From contig JACRDS010000009.1 of assembly GCA_016212825.1 (NCBI GenBank), positions 1 to 40,507 on the forward strand: 40,507 nt of DNA, read 5' to 3'. Position numbers and translations under genes: made by a program. Each line of letters begins with the position of its first letter. Position 1 is the first letter of the stretch. The notes below the pieces were generated by a model. That model was given only the letters and a program-made list of their open reading frames with translations, was not told where the DNA came from and did not search any database. This document shows, piece after piece, positions 24,635 to 37,085 of the stretch. The stretch comes from Elusimicrobiota bacterium. GTDB taxonomy: Bacteria > Elusimicrobiota > Elusimicrobia > UBA1565 > UBA9628.

Positions 24635-24858
24635 TCGAACCCACTCCCATCGCTGTATTCGCCCAGGACGGGCCCGCGAATCGTCTCGCCATTGTCTAGG
24701 ACCAACACGGCGGAGATTTCGTCATCGTGGTATTGCTCCCAGCGCACATCAACAATCTTTCTTCCGACCAGGCTTCTTTTTGTCTCTGCCAGCCGTTTGT
24801 TGAATTCTTTGCCAGCGACAAAATCCTCTGCGGCACGTGACATGCATAGGCTGCCCAT
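24631..24858 (-). CDS. Small protein translationally coupled to the DpnI-like nuclease
   Basis: 75 residues; I do not recognise the family. The N-terminal half is a probable amphipathic helix (SRAAEDFVAGKEFNKRLAETKRSL) and the C-terminal half is beta-rich (VGRKIVDVRWEQYHDDEISAVLVLDNGETI). AGGGGAG lies 8 nt before the ATG at 24858, and a second in-frame ATG is at 24843. The stop overlaps the nuclease start by 4 nt, so the two are expressed as a unit with this one first. Possible roles are nuclease control, a structural partner, or an unrelated passenger. The 60 nt between this gene and preA contain the inverted pair GGGAA/TTCCC but no clear promoter. Confidence 0.7.
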   Translation of the reverse strand: MGSLCMSRAAEDFVAGKEFNKRLAETKRSLVGRKIVDVRWEQYHDDEISAVLVLDNGETIRGPVLGEYSDGSGFD

Positions 24859-24918
24859 GGCTGATTCTCCCCTTATGGTTTTCCGGGAACGACCGTTTCC
24901 CGCTGCCTCCGCCGACTG

Positions 24919-26172
24919 CTATCTCTTCGAGCGCCCCGCGGCGATGAAGGGCTTCTTGCCCCGGATCTCCTTGTAGGTGATGGCCGGCGGCCCGCTCACC
25001 GGGCAGACGAAGGAGCAGATCATGCAGCTGTAGCAGCGCTGCTCGTCCGGCACCGGGCGCCGCTTGGCGCTGTCCCAGCCCAAGGTCCCGGAACCGGCGT
25101 CCTGGCAGACGATGTAGCACTGCCCGCAGCCCACGCAGCGGTCCAGGTCGTAGGCGGCCGCGCCCTGGCGCGACACGTCGAACTCCCCGACCCCGCACAT
25201 CTGGGGCAGGGCCTTGCCCACCAGCTCGCCGACGCTGCCCAGGCCCTTGGCGGCCAGGAAATCGGAGAGGCCCTCGATCATGTCCTCCACGATGCGGTAG
25301 CCGTAGTGGATGACGCCGGTGGTCATCTGGAGCGTGGAGGCGCCGCAGAGCAGGTACTCGGCGGCGTCGACCCAGGTCTCGATGCCCCCGCAGCCGGAGA
25401 GGGGCAGGCCCAGCTCCTTGTTGCCCGCCAGCTCCGCGATGCAGCGCAGGCCGATGGGCTTGATGCCGGGCCCGGTGAAGCCGCTCAAGGCGCCCTTGCC
25501 GAAGATGTTCGGCCTGGGCACGAAATCATCCAGCCCGACCTCGGTGAGCGCCCGCACGCTGTTGATGGCCGTGATGGCGTCCGCCCCGCCCTTCTTGGCG
25601 TAGAGGGCGGGCTCGCTTATGTCGGCCACGTTGGAGGTCAGCTTGGCCAGTATGGGGACCTTGACCTGTCGGCGCACGAGCTCGGTGAACTGCTGCACCA
25701 GGTGGAAGGACTGCCCCACCTTCATGCCCGCCCCTTCCACGCACATGTGCGGGCAGGAGAAGTTCAGCTCGAGCATGTCGGCCCCGGCGCCTTCGGCGGC
25801 GATGGCCAGCTCCTTCCATTCCGGGGCCGCGAAGCCCATGATGCTGGCGATGACCACGCGGTCGGGCCAGCGCTTCTTGAGGTAGGCGATGTCTGCGAGG
25901 TTGTCCTGGAGCGGCCGGTCCGAGGTCTGCTCCACGTTCTGCAAGCCGGCCAGCCGCGCCGGCCCGTAGTCGTAGCCCTGCATGCGCGGCGAGGGATGGA
26001 CGATCTCCACGTGAGGCGAGCCCAGCGACTTGTACACCACGCCGCCGAAGCCGTGCTCGAAGGCGCGCTCGACCATCTCCGCCGTGTTGGAGACCGGAGA
26101 GGAGGAGAGCAGGAAGGGATTGGGGAACCTCTTGCCGCAGAATTCGATGGAAAGGTCGACTGGCTTGGACAT
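24919..26172 (-). CDS. preA: Dihydropyrimidine dehydrogenase, catalytic FMN/FeS subunit (PreA)
   Basis: 417 residues. An N-terminal FMN-binding TIM barrel (about 1-320) shows LSSSPVSNTAEM, ELNFSCPH, ILAKLTSNVADI and the PreA-typical PLSGCGGIETWVDAAEYLLCGASTLQMTTGVIHYGYRIVEDM. The C-terminus carries two [4Fe-4S] ferredoxin motifs (CVGCGQCYIVC and CYSCMICSFVC). It reduces uracil or thymine to the dihydropyrimidine with electrons from PreT. The ATG has AGGAGG 4 nt upstream and lies 8 nt after the preT stop. The loop that holds a catalytic Cys in mammalian enzyme reads GMKVGQ, a form also seen in E. coli PreA as I recall it. It completes the pathway encoded at 17071-22196, on the opposite strand beyond the higBA/DpnI insertion. 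Confidence 0.93.
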   Translation of the reverse strand: MSKPVDLSIEFCGKRFPNPFLLSSSPVSNTAEMVERAFEHGFGGVVYKSLGSPHVEIVHPSPRMQGYDYGPARLAGLQNVEQTSDRPLQDNLADIAYLKKRWPDRVVIASIMGFAAPEWKELAIAAEGAGADMLELNFSCPHMCVEGAGMKVGQSFHLVQQFTELVRRQVKVPILAKLTSNVADISEPALYAKKGGADAITAINSVRALTEVGLDDFVPRPNIFGKGALSGFTGPGIKPIGLRCIAELAGNKELGLPLSGCGGIETWVDAAEYLLCGASTLQMTTGVIHYGYRIVEDMIEGLSDFLAAKGLGSVGELVGKALPQMCGVGEFDVSRQGAAAYDLDRCVGCGQCYIVCQDAGSGTLGWDSAKRRPVPDEQRCYSCMICSFVCPVSGPPAITYKEIRGKKPFIAAGRSKR

Positions 26173-26180
26173 CGTCCCTC

Positions 26181-27527
26181 CTAGGCCGCCACGGGCCGGA
26201 CCGCCTTGCGGCCGGCCGAGGCTTTCCGGTCCAGATACTCCAGGATGGAGCGGGCCGCGGTCTTGCCGTCCGCCACGGCCCGGACCACCAGGTCCGGCCC
26301 CCGCACGATGTCTCCGCCCGCGAAGACGCCCGGCTGCGAGGTCCGGCAGTCCTTCGCATCGGCCCGTATCAGGCCGCCCTCGGCCGGCTGGTAGCCGATG
26401 GCTTCGATGGCGCAGTCCGCGGACAGGACCCAGCGCGTGCCCTTGACTTCGACTGGCTTCCTCCTGCCGGAGGCGTCCCTGGCGCCCAGCCGAGTCCTGA
26501 CCAGTCCGATCCCCTTGAGATTGCCTTTCGAGTCCGTCACATAGTCGACGGCCTGGTTCAGGAGGATGAAATGCACCCCCTCTTCCTGCGCCAGCGCTCT
26601 TTCGTCCGCTTCGGCCGGCATCTGGGAGTAGCTTCTCCGGTAGAGCAGATACACGTCCGCAGCGCCCGATCTCAGGGCGGACCGCGCGCAGTCCATGGCC
26701 ACCGAGCCCCCGCCGATGACTGCGCAGACCTTGCCCTTGATGCGCCCTCCCGCCTCCCGAGACTTCCCATCGCGCACAGCGGCCAGGAAGTCCAAGGAGG
26801 TGGTCAGTCCCTTGAGGGGCCGCTGCTTAGGCTTGAGGCGGATCGGCTCCCAAAGCCCGATGGCCAAGAAGACGGCCGCATAGCCCTCCCTGAGCAGCTT
26901 CTCCGCCGCGGCGGGGCCCTGGAGCGGCGAGGAACGCTTGATCTTCACGCCGAGCGACTCCACGTCCGCGAGTTCTTTTCTGAGGGCTTCCAAGCTGAGC
27001 CGGAAGGCCGGGACGCCGTAGCGCAGCACCCCGCCGGGCTCGGGCCTGGCCTCGAACACGGTCACCGGAAAGCCCTGCTTGGCCAGCTCGGCCGCGCAGG
27101 ACAGCCCCGCAGGCCCCGCGCCCACCACCGCGACCTTCTCCTGGCGCGCCGCAGGCCTCTCGAAAGCCCGGTCCGTGGAGACCTTCCAGCCCGTCTTCCA
27201 GGAGTGCTCCACCAGGAAACGCTGAATCTTCCCGATGCGGATCGGGCGGTCTATGCCGCAGGCGCTGCATTCTTTTTCGCAGAGCCGCGCGGTCGGACAC
27301 AGCACGGCGCAGGCGCCGGCGAGTATGTTGTTCTGCTTGACGGTCCGCATGGCGCCGGTGAGGTTCCGGAACCGCAGCTTCCTGATGAACGTCCCGGGGT
27401 CCGTCTGTGCGGGACAGCCCTTGGAGCAGGGCGGCTCATGGCACAAGAGGCACCGGCCGGCTTCGGCGAGCGCTTGATCGAGCTCGAAACCGGGCTCCAT
27501 CCTGCTCAGATCCTTGGCATTGTCCAC
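26181..27527 (-). CDS. preT: Dihydropyrimidine dehydrogenase, FAD/NAD(P)H subunit (PreT)
   Basis: 448 residues. The N-terminal helical domain has two cysteine clusters for [4Fe-4S] centres (CLLCHEPPCSKGCP and CAVLCPTARLCEKEC), as in GltD and PreT. FAD binds at VAVVGAGPAGLSCA (about 133-146) and NAD(P)H at VCAVIGGGSVAMDCA (about 270-284); the FAGGDIVRGP block closes the flavin site. It takes hydride from NAD(P)H and passes electrons to PreA. The start is GTG at 27527, with GGGAGG 7 nt upstream; an ATG nine codons later is less well placed. A GltD-like role is possible from domains alone, but the preA neighbour settles the call. Confidence 0.92.
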   Translation of the reverse strand: MDNAKDLSRMEPGFELDQALAEAGRCLLCHEPPCSKGCPAQTDPGTFIRKLRFRNLTGAMRTVKQNNILAGACAVLCPTARLCEKECSACGIDRPIRIGKIQRFLVEHSWKTGWKVSTDRAFERPAARQEKVAVVGAGPAGLSCAAELAKQGFPVTVFEARPEPGGVLRYGVPAFRLSLEALRKELADVESLGVKIKRSSPLQGPAAAEKLLREGYAAVFLAIGLWEPIRLKPKQRPLKGLTTSLDFLAAVRDGKSREAGGRIKGKVCAVIGGGSVAMDCARSALRSGAADVYLLYRRSYSQMPAEADERALAQEEGVHFILLNQAVDYVTDSKGNLKGIGLVRTRLGARDASGRRKPVEVKGTRWVLSADCAIEAIGYQPAEGGLIRADAKDCRTSQPGVFAGGDIVRGPDLVVRAVADGKTAARSILEYLDRKASAGRKAVRPVAA

Positions 27528-27557
27528 GCAGCCCTCCCAGCACCATCGCTTATCTGC

Positions 27558-27587
27558 ATTCTACTAGAATAATCCCTGCCAAACCAA
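27558..27587 (-). promoter_or_regulatory. Probable preTA promoter with palindrome over the -10 box
   Basis: On the minus strand TTGGTT (27587-27582) and TAGAAT (27563-27558) are separated by 18 nt. The -10 box is one arm of a perfect inverted repeat, ATTCTA-C-TAGAAT, at 27558-27570. The region belongs to the 161-nt divergent spacer between preT and the FeS oxidoreductase operon. Confidence 0.45.
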
Positions 27588-27651
27588 GCCTGCTGGAGCA
27601 GCCATGGCCGGCTGACTCGCCTCGGAATAGGAGTCCCCGAACGCCGGAAAA

Positions 27652-27675
27652 TGCTATATTCCATTTCGCGCGAAA
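27652..27675 (+). promoter_or_regulatory. Extended -10 promoter and palindrome ahead of the FeS oxidoreductase/IcmF operon
   Basis: TGCTATATT (27652-27660) is an extended -10 element with only a weak -35. The perfect 12-nt palindrome TTTCGCGCGAAA (27664-27675) sits at the expected transcription start, 14 nt before the ATG, and could be a repressor site. The regulator is not identifiable. Confidence 0.5.
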
Positions 27676-27688
27676 GAGAATATAGGGA

Positions 27689-29593
27689 ATGACTTGGCAT
27701 CCGGCTGACGCAGCGGTCGTAGGCATCGCCCTCCCCATCTCCCTGGCCGTGTTCGGCCGCGCGGTCTTTAGGAAGACCAGGCTCCTCCAGGCCCTCGCCC
27801 CGCCGCCTGACCCGGCCGCCGACCATCCCCGGCGCATCCAGGAGCTCCTGACCATATTCCTGGGCCAGAAGAAGCTCTTCCAGGACTTCGTGCCCGGCTT
27901 CATGCACGCCCTCATCTTCTGGGGCTTCTGCGCCCTGCTCCTGCGCGCGCTGACCCTGTTCGGCATGGCCTTGGGCGGAGGCTTCGAGTTCCACCTCCCG
28001 TTCCTCGGCCCCGACGCCCGGCTGGGACGGGCTTACGACCTGGTCAAGGACGGCGCCAACATCGCGGTCGCGCTCATGATCCTCCTGGCCCTGTTCCGCC
28101 GCTACGTGCTGCGCGTCAAGCGCCTGCGCAACACGGGCGAGGCCCTCTTCGTCCTGCTCATGATCCTCACCCTCATGCTCAGCGACATGCTCTTCTCCGC
28201 TGCCCTGAACGTCCAGGCCCCGGCCGCGGCCGGGCACGCAGCGCTCTGGGTGCACTGCGTGGGCATACTCGTCTTCCTGGCCTACCTGCCCACGGGCAAG
28301 CACATGCACGTGCTCACCTCCGTCTTCAACGTGTACCTGCGGCCTCTGCACCGCAGCGGCAGATTGACCAAGCTCGACCTGGCCGACGAGAAAGTGGACG
28401 TGTTCGGCACGCCCCACATCGACCAGCTCACCTGGAAGGACGGCCTGGACCTCTACACCTGCACCGAGTGCGGCCGCTGCAACGAGGCCTGCCCGGCCAA
28501 CACCGTGGGCAAGAAGCTCGCCCCGCGCGAGATCATCACGGCCGAGAAGGACTGCCTCAAGCGCGAGACCGGCCGCCTCATCAACGGCAAGGACGGCGAG
28601 CCCGAGGAGTTGGTTCCCGCCTCGGTCACCCCCGAGGAGTTCTGGGCCTGCACCACCTGCCAGGCCTGCGAGCAGGCTTGTCCCGTGAGCATCTCCCACG
28701 TGCAGCGCATCAATTCCCTGCGGCGCGGCGAGGTGCTGATGCAGGCCCGCTTCCCGGCCGAGATCAAGCGCGCCTTCAAGGGACTGGAGACCAACTCCAA
28801 CCCCTGGGGCATCGGCGCGGCCAAGCGCGCGGAGTGGGCCAAGGACCTGAATCTGCCGCTGTTCCGGCAGGTTCCCGCGGAGTATCTGCTCTATTTCGGC
28901 TGCGCGTCCAGCCTCGACGACCGGGCCGTCAAGGTCAGCCGCAGCTTGGTCGCTCTTCTGAGGAAAGCCGGCGTGTCCTTCGCCGTGCTCGGCCAGGAGG
29001 AGCTCTGCTGCGGCGAGACCGCGCGCCGTCTCGGCGAGGAGGCTTTGGGCCAGTCCTTGGTGGAGCAGAACGTGGCTTTGCTCAACGGGCTCAAGGTCAG
29101 GAAGATCCTCACTCCCTGCCCGCACTGCTTCAACACCTTCAAGAACGAATACCCCGACTTCGGCGGGAGCTTCGAGGTCGTCCACCACACCCAACTGCTG
29201 CAGGACCTGGTCCGGCAGGGACGGCTCAAGCCCAAGGCGGGGGCCGATACGCGCGTCGCCATCCACGATTCCTGCTATCTGGGCCGCGCCAACGGCGTCT
29301 ACGAGCCGGCCCGCGAGCTTCTGGCAGCCGTGGGCGGCGTGCAGACCGTGGAGCCGGAGCGCAACCGCGAGGCCGGCTTCTGCTGCGGCGCGGGCGGGGG
29401 GCTGTTCTGGGTCGAAGAGAAGGGCCCGCGCGTCAACCACGAGCGGGTGCGCCAGTTCCATTCCACCAAGCCCGACCTCATCGCCACCTCCTGCCCCTAT
29501 TGCCTGAGCATGCTCGACACCGGGGTCAAGGACCAGAAGCTGGAGAACCTCTCGGTCAAAGACCTGGCCGAGATCCTGGAGCCCGCATCATGA
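27689..29593 (+). CDS. Membrane FeS oxidoreductase, ETF:menaquinone oxidoreductase type
   Basis: 634 residues. The N-terminal 240 residues form a NarI-like membrane domain with about five hydrophobic helices and histidines suited to heme ligation ([28 protein letters not shown]). Next comes a soluble ferredoxin domain with [12 protein letters not shown] and [12 protein letters not shown]. Then two CCG domains of the heterodisulfide-reductase kind follow, with [44 protein letters not shown] and SCPYCLSM. This architecture matches the FeS oxidoreductases that carry electrons from ETF to menaquinone in anaerobic fatty-acid oxidisers. It heads the operon and overlaps icmF by 4 nt. It is the likely exit for electrons from the two ETFs; the partner assignment is inference. 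Confidence 0.85.
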   Translation: MTWHPADAAVVGIALPISLAVFGRAVFRKTRLLQALAPPPDPAADHPRRIQELLTIFLGQKKLFQDFVPGFMHALIFWGFCALLLRALTLFGMALGGGFEFHLPFLGPDARLGRAYDLVKDGANIAVALMILLALFRRYVLRVKRLRNTGEALFVLLMILTLMLSDMLFSAALNVQAPAAAGHAALWVHCVGILVFLAYLPTGKHMHVLTSVFNVYLRPLHRSGRLTKLDLADEKVDVFGTPHIDQLTWKDGLDLYTCTECGRCNEACPANTVGKKLAPREIITAEKDCLKRETGRLINGKDGEPEELVPASVTPEEFWACTTCQACEQACPVSISHVQRINSLRRGEVLMQARFPAEIKRAFKGLETNSNPWGIGAAKRAEWAKDLNLPLFRQVPAEYLLYFGCASSLDDRAVKVSRSLVALLRKAGVSFAVLGQEELCCGETARRLGEEALGQSLVEQNVALLNGLKVRKILTPCPHCFNTFKNEYPDFGGSFEVVHHTQLLQDLVRQGRLKPKAGADTRVAIHDSCYLGRANGVYEPARELLAAVGGVQTVEPERNREAGFCCGAGGGLFWVEEKGPRVNHERVRQFHSTKPDLIATSCPYCLSMLDTGVKDQKLENLSVKDLAEILEPAS

Positions 29594-32500
29594 GCCCGAA
29601 GACCGCGGCCGCGCCGCGCCCCGAGGCCGAGCCCATCAGCACCAAGCGGCGCGTGCGCGTGGTGACCGCCACCGCGCTCTTCGACGGGCACGACGCGGCC
29701 ATCAACATCATGCGCCGCATACTCCAGGCCACCGGGGCGGAGGTCATCCATCTCGGCCACAACCGCTCCGCGCGCGAGGTGGCCGACTGCGCCGTCCAGG
29801 AGGACGCGGCGGCCGTGGCCGTGACCTCCTACCAGGGCGGCCACATGGAGTTCTTCAAGTACCTCGTGGACCTGCTCGAGGAGCGGGGCTGCGGCCACAT
29901 CAAGGTCTTCGGCGGCGGCGGCGGGGTCATCCTGCCCAGGGAGATGAAGGCCCTGCATGCCTACGGCGTGGCCCGAATCTACTCCCCGGACGACGGCCGG
30001 GCCATGGGACTGCAGGGCATGATCAACGACCTGCTCAAGGCGAGCGATACGCCGGCCCGCAGGGACAAGGCGATCCCCCTTGAGCGCATCGCCAAGCGCG
30101 ACCCCGCGGTATTGGCCCGGCTCATCTCGGCGGTCGAGGACGGCCGGGCCCCGGCCCTGGCGCCCCGCGCCAAGCCCGCCCCGGTGCTGGGCGTAACCGG
30201 AACCGGAGGCTCGGGCAAGTCCTCCCTCATCGACGAGCTTCTGCGCCGCTTCCTGGCCGACTTCCCGGAGCGCACCGTGGCCATCGTCTCCGTGGACCCC
30301 ACCAAGCGCAAGACCGGCGGGGCCCTGCTGGGCGACCGCATCCGCATGAACGCCATAGACTCGCCCCGCGTATACATGCGCTCCATGGCCACGCGGGACC
30401 AGTCCTCGGGCCTGCCCGCCTGCATCGACGGGGTGCTGGCGGTGCTGCAGGCGGCCGGCTTCGACCTCATCGTGCTGGAGACCCCGGGCATCGGGCAGTC
30501 CGACACCGCGGTGGTGGACCACAGCGACGTCTCCCTCTACGTCATGACCCCGGAGTTCGGCGCCCCTACCCAGCTCGAGAAGATCGGCATGATCGACTAC
30601 GCCGACTTCGTGGCCATCAACAAGTCCGACAAGCGCGGCGCCGACGACGCCCTGCGCGACGTCAAGAAGCAGTGGGCCTACAGCCGCCGCAAGGGATCCG
30701 GCGCGGCGGCCGAGGCCCCGGTCTTCTGCACGCGGGCCTCTCAGTTCGCGGACCACGGCGTGGACCAGCTCTACCGGTCTTTGCTGGCGCGGCTGGCCGA
30801 GAAGGGCGGCTGGGGGCTCGAGGCCACCGGGGCCTCCACGGAGGAGGCCAAAGACCACGTACCCATCATTCCCACCGGGCGCGCGCGCTACCTGGCGGAG
30901 ATCAGCCAGGCCGTGCGGGACTACAACGCCTGGGCGCAAGGCCAGGCTGACGCGGCCCAAAAGGCGCAGTCTCTGCGCCAGGCGGCGGAGTCTCTGCCCG
31001 AAGACGAGCGCGTCGAAGCGGCGGCCCGGTCCGCGGAAGAAGCCGTGGAGCCCGCCAACCGCAAGGCCCTGGAGGATTGGAGGAAGAAGGCCGCATGCTA
31101 CCGGGGCGAGGAGTTCGTCTTCGAGGTCCGCGGCAAGCCCGTGCGGGTCAAGACCGGGGAAGCCACCTTGTCGGGCCTGCGCATCCCCAAGATCGCCCTG
31201 CCGCGCTTCTCGGGCCGCGGCGACCTGCTGCGCTGGCTGCTCCGGGAGAACCTGCCCGGCGAGTTCCCCTACGCGGCCGGGGTCTTCCCGTTCAAGCGCG
31301 AAGGCGAGGAGCCCACGCGCATGTTCGCGGGCGAGGGCGGCCCCGAGCGCACCAACCGCCGCTTCCACTACCTGTCCCGGGGCATGCCGGCCAAGCGCCT
31401 CTCCACGGCCTTCGACGCCGTGACCCTCTACGGCTCCGACCCGGACGCCCGGCCCGACATCTACGGCAAGATCGGAAATTCCGGGGTGTCGGTGGCCTGC
31501 CTCGACGACGCCAAGCGCCTCTACTCCGGCTTCGACCTGGCCGACCCGCGTACCTCGGTCTCCATGACCATCAACGGCCCGGCCCCGGTCATGACCGCCT
31601 ACTTCATGAACGCGGCCGTGGACCAGCAGTGCGAGCTGCTCCTGCGGCGCGACGGCAAGGAGCGCCAGACCCGGGCCCAGATCGCCGCCTTCTATCGCAA
31701 GCGCGGCCTCAAGGTCCCCGTCTACCAGGGGTCCTTGCCCGAAGGCCATAACGGCCTGGGACTGCTGCTGCTGGGCATGACCGGAGACCTTGTCCTGCCC
31801 GCCGAGGTCTACGCGCGCATCAAGGCCGACACCTTGGGCAAGGTGCGCGGCACGGTGCAGGCCGACATCCTCAAGGAGGACCAGGCCCAGAACACCTGCA
31901 TCTACGCCATCGACTTCGCGCTCAAGCTCATGGGCGACGTGCAGGACTACTTCATCCGCAGCGAGGTGCGCAACTTCTACTCCGTGTCCATCTCCGGCTA
32001 CCACATCGCCGAGGCCGGGGCCAATCCCATCACCCAACTGGCCTTCACCTTGGCCAACGGCTTCACCTACGTGGAGCACTACCTCTCGCGGGGCATGCCC
32101 ATAGACCGCTTCGCTCCCAACCTCTCCTTCTTCTTCTCCAGCGGTATGGACCCGGAGTATTCGGTCATCGGCCGCGTGGCGCGCCTCATCTGGGCCAAGG
32201 CCATGAAGCGGCGCTACGGCGCCAACGGCCAGTCCCAGCGCCTGAAGTACCACTGCCAGACCTCGGGCCGGTCTTTGCACAGCCAGGACATCGAGTTCAA
32301 CGACATCCGCACCACTTTGCAGGCCCTGAGCGCCGTCTACGACAACTGCAACTCCCTGCACACCAACGCCTACGACGAGGCCATCACCACCCCGACCGAG
32401 GAGTCGGTGCGCCGCGCCGTGGCCATCCAGCTCATCATCAACCGCGAGCACGGCCTCAACCGCAACCAGAACCCCCTGCAGGGCTCCTTCATCATCGAGG

Positions 32501-32946
32501 AGCTCACCGACCTCGTCGAGGAGGCGGTGCTCTGCGAGTTCGAGCGCATCAGCGAACGCGGCGGGGTGCTGGGCGCCATGGAGACGGCCTACCAGCGGGG
32601 CAGGATCCAGGAGGAGTCCCTGCGCTATGAGTCCTTGAAGCACAGCGGGCAGCTCCCCATCATGGGCGTCAACACATTCCTTTCTCCCCACGGTTCGCCC
32701 ACCGCCCGGCCCAAGGAGGTCACCCGGGCCGCGCCGGCGGAGATGCGCAGGCAGATAGAGACCTTGCGCGCCCTGCACAAGGCGGCGGCGGACCGCGCCC
32801 CGGCTTTGCTGGCCGAGCTGCGCCGCTGCGCCTTGGGAGAGGAGAACGTGTTCGCCGCGCTCATGGAAGCGGCCAAGGCCTGCTCCTTGGGCCAGATCAC
32901 TGGGACGCTCTTCGAGGCCGGGGGGCAGTACCGCCGCAGCCTGTGA
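29590..32946 (+). CDS. icmF: IcmF: fused isobutyryl-CoA mutase (B12 domain, G-protein chaperone, mutase)
   Basis: 1118 residues. It interconverts isobutyryl-CoA and n-butyryl-CoA with adenosylcobalamin. Residues about 20-150 are the B12-binding domain with FDGHDAAIN (D32, H34). Residues about 195-460 are a MeaI-type GTPase with P-loop GTGGSGKS (204-211). A helical linker precedes the mutase TIM barrel at about 560-1118. Substrate residues decide the call: F579 (MFAGEGG) aligns with methylmalonyl-CoA mutase Y89, and Q767 (AQNTCI) with R207, the Phe/Gln pair of isobutyryl-CoA mutases. The start ATG overlaps the previous stop by 4 nt; the open frame upstream is only the shadow of that gene. Neighbouring butyryl-CoA genes fit its product. 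Confidence 0.94.
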   Translation: MSPKTAAAPRPEAEPISTKRRVRVVTATALFDGHDAAINIMRRILQATGAEVIHLGHNRSAREVADCAVQEDAAAVAVTSYQGGHMEFFKYLVDLLEERGCGHIKVFGGGGGVILPREMKALHAYGVARIYSPDDGRAMGLQGMINDLLKASDTPARRDKAIPLERIAKRDPAVLARLISAVEDGRAPALAPRAKPAPVLGVTGTGGSGKSSLIDELLRRFLADFPERTVAIVSVDPTKRKTGGALLGDRIRMNAIDSPRVYMRSMATRDQSSGLPACIDGVLAVLQAAGFDLIVLETPGIGQSDTAVVDHSDVSLYVMTPEFGAPTQLEKIGMIDYADFVAINKSDKRGADDALRDVKKQWAYSRRKGSGAAAEAPVFCTRASQFADHGVDQLYRSLLARLAEKGGWGLEATGASTEEAKDHVPIIPTGRARYLAEISQAVRDYNAWAQGQADAAQKAQSLRQAAESLPEDERVEAAARSAEEAVEPANRKALEDWRKKAACYRGEEFVFEVRGKPVRVKTGEATLSGLRIPKIALPRFSGRGDLLRWLLRENLPGEFPYAAGVFPFKREGEEPTRMFAGEGGPERTNRRFHYLSRGMPAKRLSTAFDAVTLYGSDPDARPDIYGKIGNSGVSVACLDDAKRLYSGFDLADPRTSVSMTINGPAPVMTAYFMNAAVDQQCELLLRRDGKERQTRAQIAAFYRKRGLKVPVYQGSLPEGHNGLGLLLLGMTGDLVLPAEVYARIKADTLGKVRGTVQADILKEDQAQNTCIYAIDFALKLMGDVQDYFIRSEVRNFYSVSISGYHIAEAGANPITQLAFTLANGFTYVEHYLSRGMPIDRFAPNLSFFFSSGMDPEYSVIGRVARLIWAKAMKRRYGANGQSQRLKYHCQTSGRSLHSQDIEFNDIRTTLQALSAVYDNCNSLHTNAYDEAITTPTEESVRRAVAIQLIINREHGLNRNQNPLQGSFIIEELTDLVEEAVLCEFERISERGGVLGAMETAYQRGRIQEESLRYESLKHSGQLPIMGVNTFLSPHGSPTARPKEVTRAAPAEMRRQIETLRALHKAAADRAPALLAELRRCALGEENVFAALMEAAKACSLGQITGTLFEAGGQYRRSL

Positions 32947-33874
32947 GCGACCAAGCGCGGCGTATCAAGCGGGGCGAGGTCCGGGCCGCGGCCCGGCTCA
33001 TGCGGGATCTCGACGACCGCGTCCCCGGGGCGCAGGCCGTACTGCGTGAGCTCTACGCGGCCGCGGGCCGGGCCCATGTGGTGGGCATCACCGGGCCCGC
33101 GGGCTGCGGCAAGTCCACCCTGGCCGACCAGCTGTTGGAAGCCGCCCGCAAGGAAGGCCAGAAGGTCGGCGTCGTCGCGGTGGACCCCACCAGCCACATC
33201 AGCGGCGGGGCCGTGCTGGGCGACCGCGTGCGCATGCAGCGCCACGCCCGCGACCCGAGGGTGTTCATCCGGTCCTTGGCCAGCCGGGGCAGCCTGGGCG
33301 GCCTGTCGCGCTCGGTCTTCGACACCGTCACCGTCCTCGACTCTATGGGCAAGGACCTCATCCTCGTCGAGACCGCGGGCGTGGGGCAGGACGGCGTCAA
33401 GGTGGCTGGCGCGGCTCACACCGTGCTGGTGGTCCTGGCCCCCGGCCTGGGCGACGAGGTCCAGGCCATCAAGGCCGGCGTGCTGGAGATCGGCGATATC
33501 TACGTGGTCAACAAAGGCGACCGGTCAGGCTGCGAGCCCCTGCTCCGGAGCCTGCGCTGGGCGCTGGAAGGCAAGCCCTGCGAAGTAGTCAAGACCTGCG
33601 CCCGCACCGGCGCCGGGGTCGGGCCGCTCTTCAAGCTCATCGCAGAGCACCGGTCCGCCCTGCAGGCCGGAGCAGGCTGGCAGGAGCGGTCTCGCGGCAT
33701 GGCCCGGGCGGCTTTCCTGGAGCGGCTGGAGGCCGGCATGAAGGAGACGCTTTCCGGCAGATTGAGACGCGAGAAGTCCTTGCAGAAACTCCAGGAGGAC
33801 CTGGCCTGCCGGCGCACGGACCCGGACACCGCGGCGCGGCGGGCCCTGCGGGAGCTCATAAAAAGGGGGCAACG

Positions 33875-33878
<4 letters not shown>
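32943..33878 (+). CDS. meaB: MeaB/ArgK-family GTPase chaperone of methylmalonyl-CoA mutase
   Basis: 311 residues. The G3E-family P-loop is [12 protein letters not shown] (G51-T59), followed by [22 protein letters not shown] (switch I region), [16 protein letters not shown] (Walker B/switch II) and VVNKGD (base recognition). A C-terminal helical dimerisation arm is present. MeaB gates adenosylcobalamin loading and rescues inactivated mutase. The start is GTG, overlapping the icmF stop by 4 nt. IcmF already contains its own G-domain, so this stand-alone protein most likely serves the split methylmalonyl-CoA mutase encoded two genes downstream. Confidence 0.92.
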
Positions 33879-35443
<1,565 letters not shown>

Positions 35444-37085
35444 GCGGGCTGCAGGAGTGGGAGCGCGGGCCGCTCAAGGCCTCCTTGGCCAGGCTGCCCG
35501 AGCGCCGCCAGAGCTTCGCCACCAGCTCGGGCCTGGAGCCCAGGCGCCTCTACACGCCGCTGGACCTGGCCGGCCTGGACTACGCCCGCGACCTGGGCTT
35601 CCCGGGCCAGCCGCCTTTCACCCGCGGGGTGCAGCCCACCATGTACCGGGGCCGGTTCTGGACCATGCGCCAGTACGCGGGCTTCGCCACGGCCGCGGAG
35701 ACCAACCGCCGCTACCGCTATCTGCTCAAGCACGGCCAGACCGGCCTGAGCGTGGCCTTCGACCTGCCCACCCAGATCGGCTACGACTCCGACCACGCCC
35801 TGGCCCTGAGCGAGGTGGGCAAGGTGGGAGTGGCCGTGTCCACCTTGGCTGACGCCAAGACCCTCTTCTCGGGGATCCCGCTCGACAGGGTCTCCACCTC
35901 CATGACCATCAACGCCACGGCCGCGGTCCTGCTGGCCATGTACGTGGCCGTGGCCGAGGGCCAGGGCGTGGCGCCCGCGGCCCTGCAGGGCACCATCCAG
36001 AACGACGTGCTCAAGGAGTACGCGGCCCGCGGCACCTACATCTACCCGCCGGCGCAGTCCATACGCCTCACCACGGACCTGTTTTATTTCTGCCGCAAGC
36101 ACCTGCCCCGCTTCAACCCCATCAGCATCAGCGGCTACCACATCCGCGAGGCCGGAGCCACGGCCGTGCAGGAGGTCGCCTTCACGCTGGCCAACGGCAT
36201 CGCCTACGTGGAGGCGGCGCTGGCCGCGGGCCTCGACGTGGACGGCTTCGCCTCCCGACTCTCCTTCTTCTTCAACGCGCACAGCCACCTCGTCGAGGAG
36301 GTGGCCAAGTTCCGGGCCGCGCGCCGGCTCTGGGCCCGCATCATGGCCGAGCGCTTTCGGGCCAAGCGGCCGGAGTCGCTCATGCTGCGCTTCCACGCGC
36401 AGACCGCGGGGAGCATGCTCACTGCGGCGCAGCCGGACAACAACGTGGTCCGGGTCGCCTACCAGGCCCTGGCCGCGGTGCTGGGGGGGGCCCAGTCCCT
36501 GCACACCAACTCGCGCGACGAGGCGCTGTCTTTGCCCACCGAGGAGTCGGCGCGCCTGGCCCTGCGCACCCAGCAGATCCTGGCCTACGAGACGGGGGTC
36601 GCCGACACCGTGGACCCGCTGGGCGGGTCCTACGCGGTCGAGGCGCTCACGGACGAGATCGAGGACCAGGCCCGGGGCTACCTGAAGCGGATCGACGCCA
36701 TGGGCGGGGCGGTCAAGGCCATCGAGGCCGGCTACATGCAGTCCGAGATCGCGCAGAGCGCCTACCGCTGGCAGAAGGAAGTGGAGCGCCGCGAGCGCGT
36801 GGTGGTGGGGGTCAACGAGTTCCAGGTCCCGGAGCCCGCGCCGCGCCGGCTGCTGCGCATCCAGGGCTCGGTGGAGTCGCGGCAGAAGGCCGGTCTCCGG
36901 GCGTTCCGCGCGTCGCGGCCCCAGGGCCGGGCCCGCGGCGCGCTCGACGCCCTCAAGAAGGGGGCGCAGGGCCGGGAGAACCTGGTGCCCCTGATTCTGG
37001 CCGCGGTCAAGGCCCGCGCCACGCTGGGCGAGGTCTCCGACGCCCTGCGCGAGGTCTTCGGGGAGCACAAGGAGAGGTGAGGACC

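Noticed and set aside
24919-26172. PreA lacking the mammalian catalytic cysteine
   Set aside because: The loop reads GMKVGQ, but as far as I recall E. coli PreA has the equivalent GSDVGT, so this is normal for the bacterial subunit.
29590-32946. IcmF as a methylmalonyl-CoA mutase
   Set aside because: Substrate positions are Phe and Gln instead of Tyr and Arg, and the order B12 domain-GTPase-mutase is that of isobutyryl-CoA mutase fusions.
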